Shown: piece after piece, positions 26,372-35,587 of the stretch
How positions within the stretch are numbered: the first letter of the stretch is position 1
Layout: each line of letters begins with the position of its first letter
Source: DATLNF01 sp963765815
Lineage (GTDB): Bacteria > Actinomycetota > Actinomycetes > BP-191
DNA: 64,000 nt
Direction: 5' to 3'
NCBI GenBank assembly: GCA_963765815.1
Contig: CAVXXT010000003.1
Location: 310,001-374,000, forward strand
Notes under the pieces: model-generated
Databases searched by the model: none
Seen by the model: only the letters and a program-made list of their open reading frames with translations
What the model was told of the DNA's origin: nothing
Program-made: the position numbers and the translations under genes

Positions 26372-27445
26372 ATGAAGCTGCCCGTCATGCCGCCGGTGAA
26401 GCCGATGCTGGCGAAGTCGGTGAAAGACCTGCCCGAGCCGTCGGCGTACGACGCGGGTCTGCTCTACGAGCCGAAGTGGGACGGGTTCCGCTGCATCGCG
26501 TTCCGCGACGGCGACGAGGTCGAGCTCGGCAGCCGCAACGAGAAGCCGATGACCCGCTACTTCCCCGAGGTCGTCGAGGCCATCAAGGCCCAGCTCCCGC
26601 CGCGCTGCGTCGTCGACGGAGAGATCGTCATCGCCGGCGCCGACGGGCTGGACTTCGAGGCGCTGCAGCAGCGCATCCACCCGGCCGAGTCGCGGGTGAA
26701 GCGACTGGCCGCGGAGACGCCGGCGTCGCTGGTCGTCTTCGACCTGCTCGCGCTCGGCGACGACGACCTCCGGCGTACGCCGCTCGGCGAACGTCGAGCG
26801 TTGCTGGAGAAGCACCTCGGCAAGGTCGATGCGCCGGTGCACCTCACTCCAGCGACTCGTGAACACGCGACCGCACTGGACTGGTTCACCCGCTTCGAGG
26901 GCGCGGGCCTCGACGGCGTGATGGCCAAGGCGCTCGACCTGACCTACCGCGAGGACGAGCGGGCGATGCTGAAGGTGAAGCACGCGCGCACCGCCGACGT
27001 CGTGCTCGCCGGCTTCCGCTGGCACAAGAGCGGGCCGATCGTCGGGTCGCTGCTGCTCGGCCTGTACGACGACGCCGGCGCGCTGCACCACATCGGCGTC
27101 GCCGCGTCGTTCCCGATGGCCCGGCGCAAGGAGCTGGTCGCCGAGCTGGAGCCGTGGCGCGCGAAGGCCGGGGACGACCACCCGTGGCGCGGCTGGGCCG
27201 AGCAGGTGGGTGAGGGCAAGATGCCGGGCGGGCAGTCGCGGTGGAACGCGGGCAAGGACCTGTCGTTCGAGCTGCTGCGCCCCGAGCGCGTGCTCGAGGT
27301 CGCCTACGACCACATGGAGGGCAGCCGGCTGCGGCACACCGCGCAGTTCGTGCGATGGCGACCGGACCGCGATCCAGAGTCGTGCACCTTCGACCAGCTC
27401 GAGGTCCCGGTGCCCGCCCTGCTCGCCGACGTGTTCGGCAGCTGA
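26372..27445 (+). CDS. ligC: ATP-dependent DNA ligase, LigC type
   Basis: 357 residues. The adenylation motif EPKWDGFR carries the nucleophile Lys35. Other nucleotidyltransferase motifs follow: DGEIVI, VVFDLLAL, EGAGLDGVMAK and ADVVLAGFRW. The C-terminal OB-fold ends with RHTAQFVRWRPDRD. This length and layout match the small actinobacterial LigC rather than the essential NAD+-dependent LigA. LigC with a partner polymerase is known to act in base-excision or back-up end-joining repair. A LigD-type polymerase gene lies 1 kb away; no Ku gene is in the window. Confidence 0.9.
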   Translation: MKLPVMPPVKPMLAKSVKDLPEPSAYDAGLLYEPKWDGFRCIAFRDGDEVELGSRNEKPMTRYFPEVVEAIKAQLPPRCVVDGEIVIAGADGLDFEALQQRIHPAESRVKRLAAETPASLVVFDLLALGDDDLRRTPLGERRALLEKHLGKVDAPVHLTPATREHATALDWFTRFEGAGLDGVMAKALDLTYREDERAMLKVKHARTADVVLAGFRWHKSGPIVGSLLLGLYDDAGALHHIGVAASFPMARRKELVAELEPWRAKAGDDHPWRGWAEQVGEGKMPGGQSRWNAGKDLSFELLRPERVLEVAYDHMEGSRLRHTAQFVRWRPDRDPESCTFDQLEVPVPALLADVFGS

Positions 27446-27997
27446 TCAGCGACCCGCGAGCGTCCCCATCCGGAAGAGGTCCAGCTCGACGTCGTAGTAG
27501 CGGTCGGTGCGGCCGGCGTACTCCATCCCGAGGCGCCGGCACACCTTTCGCGAGTTGTCGTTCTCCGGGTAGATGACGGCGTGCACGACGTCGATGCCGT
27601 GGGCGGCAGCGCGGTCGACCATCGCGGTCGCCGCCTCCGTCGCGTAGCCCTTGCCCCACGCGTCGGGGTGCAGGTGCCAGCCGATCTCGACGTCGGGGTC
27701 GGGCTGCGGATCGACCGTCCCGGACCACGGCAGCTGACGCAGCAGCACCGAGCCGACCGGGATGTCGCGGGAGTCGCTCGGGCAGACCGCCCAGACCCCG
27801 TACGGCGGCCCCTGCGGATCGGGCGCGGCGCGCATCGCAAGGCGCTCGGCCGCTTCCTCGCGCGTCTCGATGACGCGAGGCGCGCTGCCCAGGTAGCGCA
27901 TGACCTCCATCCGCGAGTAGATGTCGAAGTAGGCGTCGAGGTCGTCAGCACGCCATGGCCGCAACCGCAGTCGCGTCGTCTCGATCGGATCGGTCAC
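27446..27997 (-). CDS. GNAT-family acetyltransferase (RimJ/RimL-like)
   Basis: 183 residues. TTRLRLRPWRADDLDAYFDIY at the start, the acyl-CoA-binding GWHLHPDAWGKGYATEA block near residue 105, and NDNSRKVCRRLGM toward the end are typical of the Acetyltransf_3 (RimJ/RimL/GNAT) group. The GTG at 27995-27997 is chosen because the upstream extension has no homology-like content. Acceptor unknown; small molecules or protein N-termini are possible. Convergent and adjacent to ligC. Confidence 0.87.
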   Translation of the reverse strand: MTDPIETTRLRLRPWRADDLDAYFDIYSRMEVMRYLGSAPRVIETREEAAERLAMRAAPDPQGPPYGVWAVCPSDSRDIPVGSVLLRQLPWSGTVDPQPDPDVEIGWHLHPDAWGKGYATEAATAMVDRAAAHGIDVVHAVIYPENDNSRKVCRRLGMEYAGRTDRYYDVELDLFRMGTLAGR

Positions 27998-28132
27998 CGC
28001 CGCATTGTCGTGTCCCGACGCGCGATAGGCCGTTCGGATCAGAAAGGCAGAGCCGTTGAGCCGACCGGGTGAGGGCTCGAATTGCGGCGAAAGGCGCATT
28101 TCCGGCGTCGCCGAAGCGGGCACCAACCGGTC

Positions 28133-28160
28133 GCTGCCTGAACCCCCCAGCCCAGGCAGC
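28133..28160 (+). promoter_or_regulatory. Perfect hairpin just upstream of a small ORF's ribosome-binding site
   Basis: GCTGCCTG pairs exactly with CAGGCAGC across a 12-base loop, ending right at the GGGAG ribosome-binding site of the gene that starts at 28172. It may be a leader element; no riboswitch family was recognised. Confidence 0.4.
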
Positions 28161-28171
28161 GGGAGCTGGCG

Positions 28172-28420
28172 ATGAGCACCGCCGAGATCAGCGAGCAGGT
28201 CCAGCCGGACTGGTGGGACGTCGACCTGCTCGAGCTGCCGACGTCGTCGTCGCGAGCGGAGCTGCGCTCAGCGGCGCTCGCTGCGGTCGACCACCTCTGC
28301 CAGCCCGGCGCCGACGTCGAGGTGGCTCCGCTCGCGCCGGCGGTCCAGTCCTATTCGCAGTCGCGGGCGACGGAGCGGAAGCGCCAGCGGCAGCGGCAGC
28401 GAGCCGTCTGGTCGGCATGA
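28172..28420 (+). CDS. Small hypothetical protein
   Basis: 82 residues: an acidic, Trp-containing N-terminus (QPDWWDVDLLELP) and a basic RQRQRQR tail. No domain recognised. A GGGAG ribosome-binding site lies 7 bases before the ATG and a perfect hairpin precedes that, which supports real expression. Being short and lacking homology evidence, it could also be a chance ORF. Confidence 0.5.
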   Translation: MSTAEISEQVQPDWWDVDLLELPTSSSRAELRSAALAAVDHLCQPGADVEVAPLAPAVQSYSQSRATERKRQRQRQRAVWSA

Positions 28421-28454
28421 CCTCCGGCTCGTGGTCCTGATCCGGCAGTAGCGA

Positions 28455-29498
28455 TCAGCCCTCGGCCGGCGGGCGCTTCGCCCGGCTCGGCTGCACCCGC
28501 TTCGGCTCGCCCTCCATCTTCGGGAACTGCGGCGGGTACGCCGCGTCGGCGAGCCCGTGGTCCCGCTCGTGCCGTTCGACCAGCTCGAGCAGCGGCTCGA
28601 GATCGTGCGCAACATCGTCGATGGCAGCATGGACGTCACCGAGCTCGGCGAACCGCGCCGGCATCGTCGCGATCGTGAAGTCGCCGATCCGAGCGTCCGG
28701 CACCTCATCCCAGGTCAGCGGTGCGGAGACCGTCGCCTCCTTCTTCGCCCGGACGCTGTACGCCGACGCGATGGTCTGGTCGCGCGCCATCCGGTTGTAG
28801 TCGAGGAAGACGCGCTCGCCGCGCTCCTCTTTCCACCACGCCGCCGTCGCGATCTCCGGGATCCGCATCTCCACCTCGCGCGCCACGGCCAGCGCTGCGC
28901 GACGGCACTGCAGGAACGTGTACGCCGGCTTGATGCGCAGGTAGACGTGCAGGCCTTTCGACCCGGACGTCTTCGGATACGAGACGTAGCCGAGCTCGTC
29001 GAACAGCTCGTGCACGACAGCGGCGACCTGCAGGACCTCGTCGTACCCGGTGCCCGGCTGCGGGTCGAGATCGATGCGCAGCTCGTCCGGGTGCTCGGTG
29101 TCGGCCCGCCGCGACGGCCACGGGTGGAAGTCGAGTGTGCCGAGGTTGGCCGCCCAGGCGACGTGCGCGACGTCGACCGGGCAGAGCTCGTAGGCGTGCC
29201 GACCGCTCGGGAACTCGACCAGCGCTGTCTCGATCCAGTCCGGCCGGTGCTCGGGTGCGCGCTTCTGGTAGATCGCCTCGCCCTCGGCGCCGTCCGGATG
29301 CCGCTTGAGGACGGTCGGCCGCTCGCGCAGAGCACGCACGATGCCGTCGGCGACCGAGAGGTAGTACTCGACCAGGTGCCGCTTGGTGCCGCCAGCCTCG
29401 CCGAGCGCGCTGAAGTAGACCTTGTCCGGGTTGGTCACCTTGACGGTGCGCAGCCCGGTCGGCGTCTCGACGTCGATCTCGATGAACGGGCTGGCCAT
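28455..29498 (-). CDS. LigD-type polymerase/primase (archaeo-eukaryotic primase fold)
   Basis: 347 residues corresponding to the polymerase domain of LigD as a stand-alone protein. The catalytic DxD is in LRIDLDPQPG near residue 145; the SGSKGLHVYLRI block and DYNRMARDQTIASAYSVR near the C-terminus are diagnostic. Such enzymes insert ribo- or deoxynucleotides at gaps and breaks and work with LigC or LigD/Ku. The partner ligC is 1 kb away on the other strand. ATG at 29496-29498 is preferred to an ATG three codons earlier. Confidence 0.9.
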   Translation of the reverse strand: MASPFIEIDVETPTGLRTVKVTNPDKVYFSALGEAGGTKRHLVEYYLSVADGIVRALRERPTVLKRHPDGAEGEAIYQKRAPEHRPDWIETALVEFPSGRHAYELCPVDVAHVAWAANLGTLDFHPWPSRRADTEHPDELRIDLDPQPGTGYDEVLQVAAVVHELFDELGYVSYPKTSGSKGLHVYLRIKPAYTFLQCRRAALAVAREVEMRIPEIATAAWWKEERGERVFLDYNRMARDQTIASAYSVRAKKEATVSAPLTWDEVPDARIGDFTIATMPARFAELGDVHAAIDDVAHDLEPLLELVERHERDHGLADAAYPPQFPKMEGEPKRVQPSRAKRPPAEG

Positions 29499-29598
29499 GT
29501 CCCGCACGCTAGCGCCTCGTGTGAGGCCGCGGCGGTCGTCACGTATCGTCGCCCAGATCCGACATCGTGCTTCGGCACGCCGACGGAAGGAACACCCT

Positions 29599-30534
29599 TT
29601 GGCGAGCGTGCTGACCGACGTGTTGAGCGCCCCGACAGTTCTGACCGACTCCGGCCTGGAGACCGACCTGATCTTCCACGGCGGTTTCGACCTGCCGTCC
29701 TTCGCCTCATTCCCCCTGCTCGATGACGCCGCCGGCGCCGACGCCCTGGAGCGCTACTACCGCGACCACGCACAGGTGGCCGCCGATGCCGGCGTTCCGT
29801 TCGTCTTCGAGACGCCGACCTGGCGCGCGAACCCGGACTGGGGCACCCGGGTCGGTTACGACATCGACGGCCTGGCGGAGGTGAACCGGACAGCGGTGGC
29901 GTTCATGCGCAGGATCGGCGAAGGCGTCGATCCGACGCTGGCGGCGTACGCCATCAGCGGGTGTGTCGGCCCTCGCGGCGACGGCTACGCCCCGACCGAG
30001 GTCATGAGTCCAGAGGACGCCGAGACCTACCACGCCTGGCAGATCGGCGTCCTCGCCGGCCACGGAGTCGACCTGATCACCGCGATGACACTGACGTACG
30101 TCGACGAAGCTGTCGGGATCGCCAGGGCGGCCGCCGCCGTAGGGGTGCCCGCAGTCATCGGCTTCACCGTCGAGACGGACGGCCGTCTCCCCGACGGCAC
30201 ACCACTGAGCGGGGCGGTCGTCGCGACCGACGCAGCGACCGACGCCAGCGCCCTCCACTTCCTGATCAACTGCGCGCATCCAAGTCACTTCGCGTCCGTG
30301 CTCGACCCGACGGCCGGGTGGACGTCACGTGTGCGCGCCGTGCGCGCCAACGCATCACGACTCAGCCACGCCGAGCTCGACGAGGCGGAGGAGCTCGACG
30401 ACGGCGACCCGACCCAGCTCGCAGCCGACTACGCCGACCTCCGCCGCCGGCTCCCGCATCTCGTCGTTCTCGGGGGGTGCTGCGGCACCGATGTCCGCCA
30501 CGTCCGCGCGATCGCTGCCGCAGTGACGACATGA
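29599..30534 (+). CDS. Homocysteine S-methyltransferase
   Basis: 311 residues. Zn2+ ligands of the homocysteine-binding family are visible: Cys in NCAHPSHF near residue 223 and the Cys pair in GGCCGTD near 295. The N-terminus TVLTDSGLETDLIFHGG is typical (usual DGGxxT/S block). Transfers a methyl group from S-methylmethionine or a related donor to homocysteine to make methionine. The start is an unusual TTG at 29599-29601, chosen because GGAAGG lies 8 bases upstream and homology starts there. Its stop overlaps the next gene (ATGA). Confidence 0.85.
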   Translation: MASVLTDVLSAPTVLTDSGLETDLIFHGGFDLPSFASFPLLDDAAGADALERYYRDHAQVAADAGVPFVFETPTWRANPDWGTRVGYDIDGLAEVNRTAVAFMRRIGEGVDPTLAAYAISGCVGPRGDGYAPTEVMSPEDAETYHAWQIGVLAGHGVDLITAMTLTYVDEAVGIARAAAAVGVPAVIGFTVETDGRLPDGTPLSGAVVATDAATDASALHFLINCAHPSHFASVLDPTAGWTSRVRAVRANASRLSHAELDEAEELDDGDPTQLAADYADLRRRLPHLVVLGGCCGTDVRHVRAIAAAVTT

Positions 30535-31097
30535 GCGAGGTCCTGCTGTTCCACCACGCACTGGGATTGACGACCGGTGTCGTCGCCTTCGCCGACACGC
30601 TGCGCGCCGCGGGTCACATGGTGCATGCCCCCGACCTTTACGACGGCGAGACCTTCACGGCTCTGGACGACGGGCTCGCCTGCGCGAGGCGGATCGGCTT
30701 CGACGTGGTCCAGGAGCGCGGTGTTGCGATCGCCCAACGCCTGCCCGCCGAGCTCGTGTACGCCGGAATGTCGCTCGGCGTGATGCCCGCGCAGAGGCTC
30801 GTGCAGACCCGGCCCGGCGCGCGCGGCGCGCTGATGCTGCACAGCGCAGTTCCGCTGGAGGAGTTCGGCGGTGAGTGGCCGGCCGGCGTACCGCTGCAGA
30901 TCCACACCATGGAGGCCGACGACTGGGGCGACCTCGATGTCGCGCAGGAACTGGTCGCGGCGGTGCCCGGTGCCGAGCTCTTCACCTACCCGGGCGACCG
31001 GCACCTCTTCACCGACAGCAGCTGCCGCGACTACGACGAAGCAGCGGCCGCGCTGGTGACGGCGCGGGTGCTCGCCTTGCTCGACCGGATCGTCTAG
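30531..31097 (+). CDS. Dienelactone-hydrolase-like alpha/beta hydrolase
   Basis: 188 residues. Short alpha/beta-hydrolase resembling the DLH family: LLFHHALGLTTGV, DLYDGETF, nucleophile elbow AGMSLG (Ser in place of the DLH Cys), MEADDWGD for the acid and GDRHLFTD for the catalytic His. Substrate unknown. Coupled to the homocysteine methyltransferase by a 4-base overlap. Confidence 0.82.
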   Translation: MSEVLLFHHALGLTTGVVAFADTLRAAGHMVHAPDLYDGETFTALDDGLACARRIGFDVVQERGVAIAQRLPAELVYAGMSLGVMPAQRLVQTRPGARGALMLHSAVPLEEFGGEWPAGVPLQIHTMEADDWGDLDVAQELVAAVPGAELFTYPGDRHLFTDSSCRDYDEAAAALVTARVLALLDRIV

Positions 31098-31130
31098 CGC
31101 CCCTCCTGCACCTCCAAGGTAACTCCAGGT

Positions 31131-31151
31131 GGGGTCTTGCCGCAAGGCCCC
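31131..31151 (+). terminator. Hairpin after the DLH-like gene
   Basis: GGGGTCTTG pairs with CAAGGCCCC across a 3-base loop, one pair being a G-U type wobble. No U-tract. It lies 34 bases after the stop and 54 bases before the next start, so it is either a terminator or part of the glycosyltransferase leader. Confidence 0.4.
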
Positions 31152-31204
31152 CGGTTGGGCGCAGACTCCCGGCCCGACCGCGACCTGAAGACCGGAGCCG
31201 CCTC

Positions 31205-32419
31205 ATGCGCGTGACGTTCTCGACCTTCGACTCCAGGGGCGGGGTCGAGCCGTTCCTCGCGACCGCCCGGCAGCTGCAGGAGCTCGGTGCCGACGTGCAG
31301 ATCTGCGCGCCGCCGGACTGCTCTGACCGCGCGGCCGAGGTCGGCGTGCCGCTGGTGCCTGTCGGCAGGTCGGTCCGCGAGCTGGTGCACGGCTCCACGG
31401 CGCCATCACCGGAGCAGGTGCCGCGGCTGGCGGCCGAGCTGATGGCCACGGTGTTCGACCGGCTCACTGCCGCGGCCGCCGGATCCGACGTCCTCGTCGT
31501 CAGCGGCGTGATGTCCGCAGTGGCGGCCGCCCGATCGGTGGCCGAGCTGCTCGGCATCCGGTCAGTGAGCATCGCCTACTGCCCGATCTACCTGCCGTCA
31601 CCGCACCACCGGCCGCAGCCTCTGCCGCTGCGGCCGATCCCCGCCGAGGTCACCGACCAGGCGGAGCTCGAGGCGATCGATCGCCACAACTACAACTCGC
31701 TCTTCGGCCCGCCGCTGAACGTCGAGCGCGCCGCTGCCGGGCTTCCCCCCGTCGACGACGTCCGAGACCACGTCATGGGCGAGGGGCTCTGGCTGGCCGC
31801 CGATGCGGTGCTCGCGCCGTGGCGGCCGCATCCCGGCCTGGACGTCGTGCAGACCGGCGCGTGGATCCTGCCCGACGAGCGCCCGTTGGCGCCGGACCTC
31901 GAAGCCTTCCTCGACGCCGGTCCACCGCCGGTCTACGTCGGCTTCGGCAGCATGCGCGCACCGGCGGACTTCGCCCGGATCGCGATCGAGGCGGTCCGCG
32001 CGCACGGCCGCCGCGTCGTCCTCGCCCGCAGCTGGGCCGACCTCGAGCTGGTCGACGACAACGACGACTGCCTCGCCGTCGGCGAGGTGAACCAGCAGGC
32101 GCTGTTCGCTCGAGTCGCCGCCGCCGTGCACCACGGCGGGGCGGGTACGACGACCGCCGGCGCGCGAGCTGGTGCGCCCCAGCTCGTCGTACCGCAGATG
32201 GGCGACCAGCCCTGGTGGGCGGGCCGCGTGGCCGAGCTGGGCATCGGCGTCGCGCACGAGGGCCCGACGCCGACCGTCGAGTCGCTGTCGTTGTCGCTCG
32301 ATCACGCGCTCGCACCTCAGGTGTCGGAACGAGCGGCCCAGGTGGCGGGCACGGTTCGGGGCGACGGCGCGTCGATCGCGGCGAAGCTGCTCACCGACCT
32401 GGCATCCCGGCCCACCTGA
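31205..32419 (+). CDS. Glycosyltransferase, GT1/UGT (MGT) type
   Basis: 404 residues in a GT-B layout: N-terminal acceptor half starting MRVTFSTFDSRGGVEPFLA and a C-terminal nucleotide-sugar half with YVGFGSM near 240 and the signature VHHGGAGTTTAGARAGAPQ near 307, then PQMGDQPWWA. This resembles glycopeptide/macrolide-type transferases and sterol glucosyltransferases. Acceptor and sugar cannot be told; no biosynthetic cluster surrounds it. ATG at 31205 is chosen over a long upstream frame extension that overlaps the DLH gene. Confidence 0.88.
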   Translation: MRVTFSTFDSRGGVEPFLATARQLQELGADVQICAPPDCSDRAAEVGVPLVPVGRSVRELVHGSTAPSPEQVPRLAAELMATVFDRLTAAAAGSDVLVVSGVMSAVAAARSVAELLGIRSVSIAYCPIYLPSPHHRPQPLPLRPIPAEVTDQAELEAIDRHNYNSLFGPPLNVERAAAGLPPVDDVRDHVMGEGLWLAADAVLAPWRPHPGLDVVQTGAWILPDERPLAPDLEAFLDAGPPPVYVGFGSMRAPADFARIAIEAVRAHGRRVVLARSWADLELVDDNDDCLAVGEVNQQALFARVAAAVHHGGAGTTTAGARAGAPQLVVPQMGDQPWWAGRVAELGIGVAHEGPTPTVESLSLSLDHALAPQVSERAAQVAGTVRGDGASIAAKLLTDLASRPT

Positions 32420-32432
32420 AGCGAGCCGAGCG

Positions 32433-33803
32433 CTACGCGGCTTGCTGCATGAGGACGGCGACGGCGTAATGCAGGTCGAGTCGGTCGCCGGTGACGATGG
32501 GCGGCAGCGTGGTGGCGGTGATGATGCCGGCCGGGTCGAGTGCTTCGGCGGGTTGCGGGGCGAGGCGGGGGTGGTGCAGGACCGGGACGCCGTCTGCGGA
32601 TTTCAGGCTCAGGGTGCGGTCCGCTCTCAGGGTTAGCTGGAAGCGCTGCGCATGCACGATTGTGTGATGCCGGCTGCACAGCAGCACCAAGTTCGCGAGA
32701 TCGGTCGGACCGCCCGCGGACCAGTACTCGACGTGATGTCCGTGGAGCTTGTGAGTGCGGGTGCAGCCGGGAAAGCGACAGCGCTCGCCGTCGATCTGCC
32801 CGAGCAGTTGCCGTAGCGCGGGGCTGACGATGCGATTGGACCGGCCGAGGTCGAAGCGGGTCAGGTCGGCGGCGATGATCGGCCGCAGGTGCTCGCGCAG
32901 CTCGCCGAACGTGGGGGCCACGTTCGGCGGGAGGAGCTCCCCGTCGGCGAGGCGGGCCCAGCCGGAGAGCGGGTCGACCTGGGCGACGAGCCGCTGCTTG
33001 GCCCGGCGCGCCGCATCCGGCCGGTTCTTGATGGTGCTGGCGAGCGCGGTCTGCGCGATCCGCACCATCCCCTCAGCGATGCCGGCCCGCACCGTCGGGT
33101 CGCTGTCCTGATCACCCAACGGCCGGCGCGGCTGTGGAGAACTTGGCTCCGCGGAACCGCCCGCACCGACGTCCGGCACCGCACTGGCATCGGCAGCGGA
33201 GGTGTCGGCGGCAGCAGTCACGGTGGCGCGTTCGCGGTCCAGCTCCTCCCGGGCCGCATCCAGCGCGGCCAGCACGATCGCGCCCTGCTCCGCGGGCAGC
33301 TTCACGCTGATCGTCATCGTGCCGTCGTCGTCGTAACGAACCGACGCGCGCATCTTCCACCGAGCCAGCTCAGGGTCGGCCTCGTCTTCGACCGGCTTGC
33401 GGGCCCGGCGCACCCCGCGGACTAACCGCTCCAGCTGCGCGCCGGTCGTCACCCGGCCCAGCTCTATCCAGGTCTGCTCGTCATCCGCCGTGGCGACCCG
33501 GCTGATCGCCCGGACCTGCGAGTAAGAGAGCTCCCCGCGGCACATCGCCGCAGTCACCAGCGGCAACGAGACGAGCGCCCGGGCTATCCGCGCTTTCTCC
33601 CGCGCCGCCCGCGGCGCCAGACCCAGATGCAGCGACAACCACTGCCCCATCGACAGGCAGCCTTGCGTCGCCCACCCGTCCCGCCGCTCGAACTCCGCGA
33701 TCAGCGCCAACAACCGCGCCTCACCCGCCGCCACGCGGCCGGCCCAGGTCTTGATCTCATCCGCGACCTGGTCGTCGGACAGCACTTCGAAGGTCTCCGT
33801 CAT
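32433..33803 (-). CDS. DUF222/HNH endonuclease domain protein (13E12-repeat family)
   Basis: 456 residues. The N-terminal DUF222 region has VADEIKTWAGRVAAGEARLLALIAEF and AREKARIARAL blocks. A low-complexity Ala/Pro linker sits near 200-235. The C-terminus is an HNH site: CRFPGCTRTHKLHGHHVEYW, then LANLVLLCSRHHTIVH near residue 385. These proteins are often multi-copy in actinobacteria and may be selfish or mobile nucleases; function unproven. Confidence 0.9.
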   Translation of the reverse strand: MTETFEVLSDDQVADEIKTWAGRVAAGEARLLALIAEFERRDGWATQGCLSMGQWLSLHLGLAPRAAREKARIARALVSLPLVTAAMCRGELSYSQVRAISRVATADDEQTWIELGRVTTGAQLERLVRGVRRARKPVEDEADPELARWKMRASVRYDDDGTMTISVKLPAEQGAIVLAALDAAREELDRERATVTAAADTSAADASAVPDVGAGGSAEPSSPQPRRPLGDQDSDPTVRAGIAEGMVRIAQTALASTIKNRPDAARRAKQRLVAQVDPLSGWARLADGELLPPNVAPTFGELREHLRPIIAADLTRFDLGRSNRIVSPALRQLLGQIDGERCRFPGCTRTHKLHGHHVEYWSAGGPTDLANLVLLCSRHHTIVHAQRFQLTLRADRTLSLKSADGVPVLHHPRLAPQPAEALDPAGIITATTLPPIVTGDRLDLHYAVAVLMQQAA

Positions 33804-33905
33804 CCCTCGAAAGTAGCGCCCAGGTCTGACAGAAATGGTGGCCGGAATCGCTGGGCCCCACCGAGTTTGTCGAACTTCAGTCGGTCGCAGGTATGGTCTC
33901 GCGCC

Positions 33906-34112
33906 ATGTCACAGATCTCGGACAACGCCGCCCGGTTCCTCGTCGCGTTCGGCGTGTGGAGCTGGGTGATCTGGCTGATGTTCGCCCGCAACATCGCCAA
34001 GGACGACACCCGCGTGACGGCGTTCTACGTCGTGCACGGGATCCTGATCGTCGTGTCCCTCGCGCTCGGCACGATCGTCGGCGTCATCGGCTGGCGGGCA
34101 CTGCGTCAGTAG
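33906..34112 (+). CDS. Small membrane protein, SCO4848-like
   Basis: 68 residues with two predicted transmembrane helices (about 10-25 and 40-62). The sequence pattern SDNAARFLVAFGVWSWVIWLMF, then NIAKD, matches a conserved actinobacterial two-helix protein. Function unknown. Convergent with the cyclase gene, 22 bases apart. Confidence 0.8.
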   Translation: MSQISDNAARFLVAFGVWSWVIWLMFARNIAKDDTRVTAFYVVHGILIVVSLALGTIVGVIGWRALRQ

Positions 34113-34134
34113 CCGTCGCGCAGGTCGATGACGA

Positions 34135-35421
34135 CTACGCGCTGCGCTCCAGTGCGTAGACGCGGAGGTCCGTCTCGAAGCCGTCGAGCGTCAGACCCTC
34201 CACGTGCGTCACGTCGTGCGCCCGAAGGACTGCTGCGCGGACGCGGTCGTCGACGAGGATCTGCGCGGGCGCAGCCGCTGAGCAGAGCCGCGCCGCCAGG
34301 TTCACCACCGAGCCGACAGGGGTGTAGTCGTATCGCCCCTCGAAGCCGATCATGCCCAGCGTCGCGTGCCCGAGCGCGATGCCCATCCCGTAGCCGACGC
34401 GGTAGCCGCGGTCGGACCACTCGGATGCGAGGCCGTCGAGGCGCTCCCGCAGCTGCAGCGCCATCTGCACGGCCGTGCCGGCGGGGTCCGCGCACGGCAC
34501 GGGGTCGTTGAAGTAGGCCATCACGCCGTCTCCGGCGAAGTGGCCGACCGTGGCGGAGAACGCGCGCACCACGTCGCCCACCGCGTCGTAGTAGGTGTTG
34601 AGGACGTCGAGCACGTCCTCCGGCTCGACCCGGCCGGCGAAGTGGGTGAACCCGCGCAGGTCGCAGAAGAAGACCGCGATCTCGCGCCGGTGCGGCTCGA
34701 GCGCGCCCACGGCTCCCGCGTCGAGCAGGGCGTCCGCGACCTGCGGCGCCAGGAACCGGCGGAGGCCCGAGTACCTCTCGAGCTCCTGCACCTGGTCGCG
34801 GACCTGGTCGGCGAGGGATGCGTTCACCGAGGTCAGCTCGGCGTGCGCGTGGTGCTCGGACACGGCGAGCTCGTCGAGGCTCTCGATGAACCTGCCGAGC
34901 ACCGAGGCGGTCACGAACAGCATCAGGGTGAGGAACAGCCACTGGGCGAACCGGGCCGGGACGTCCGGCTGGATCATCAGGATTCCGGCGTACCCGATCG
35001 AGGACGCCCCGATCGTGACCATGGCCAGTCGACGGGACAGCGCGTACCCGGCCACGATCACCGGCAGGAGGAACAGGCCGGTGCCCACGCCGGCGACGTC
35101 GTTGCCGCCGCAGTACAGCCCGGTCGCGATGATCACGGTCGAGCCGAGCAGCAGCGGAGGTCCGAAGACGGAGTACCGGCGTTCGAGCGGGTCGTCCGGG
35201 ACCCACAGCGCCGTGAGGATCAACCCCACGCCGAACACGATGGAGAAGATGCCGTGGGCGGCGTACAGGCGCAGGTGTGTGGTGAAGTCGCCCGCGACGA
35301 CCGACGCCTCCAGGACGGCGACGCCGGCGGCGAGATAGGCGTACGCGGCGAGGCGCATGACCTGGCGCACTGCCCCCAGGGTCAGCCGTCGCACCCCGTG
35401 CGAGTACACGATGGATGACAT
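34135..35421 (-). CDS. Membrane-bound class III adenylate/guanylate cyclase
   Basis: 428 residues. The N-terminal half has about six transmembrane helices (residues 15-190), followed by a short coiled linker with RDQVQELERYSGLRRFLAP. The cyclase domain has both metal aspartates (FFCDLRGF near 258 and GDGVMAYF near 303) and a VGSVVNLAARL transition-state segment near 362, so it should be active. Makes a cyclic nucleotide in response to an unknown membrane signal. A longer GTG start at 35466 is possible. Divergent from the MMPL transporter. Confidence 0.88.
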   Translation of the reverse strand: MSSIVYSHGVRRLTLGAVRQVMRLAAYAYLAAGVAVLEASVVAGDFTTHLRLYAAHGIFSIVFGVGLILTALWVPDDPLERRYSVFGPPLLLGSTVIIATGLYCGGNDVAGVGTGLFLLPVIVAGYALSRRLAMVTIGASSIGYAGILMIQPDVPARFAQWLFLTLMLFVTASVLGRFIESLDELAVSEHHAHAELTSVNASLADQVRDQVQELERYSGLRRFLAPQVADALLDAGAVGALEPHRREIAVFFCDLRGFTHFAGRVEPEDVLDVLNTYYDAVGDVVRAFSATVGHFAGDGVMAYFNDPVPCADPAGTAVQMALQLRERLDGLASEWSDRGYRVGYGMGIALGHATLGMIGFEGRYDYTPVGSVVNLAARLCSAAAPAQILVDDRVRAAVLRAHDVTHVEGLTLDGFETDLRVYALERSA

Positions 35422-35587
35422 GTCGGTCACGCGGCCGGCCCCCTCGACCTCGAATCTCGCGATCACCCTAGCGGCCTACGCGCGCCGGCAGCTCAGCCGT
35501 CTCCGCGGCTTCAGTTCGATGAGAAACCGTCACAGCGCACGTCTACAGTCTGTCCTGGCCAATCAGCCTCAGCGTGGGGGTTCTGCC

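Noticed and set aside
31205..32419. Antibiotic biosynthesis cluster around the glycosyltransferase
   Set aside because: No polyketide, peptide-synthetase or sugar-biosynthesis genes are nearby.
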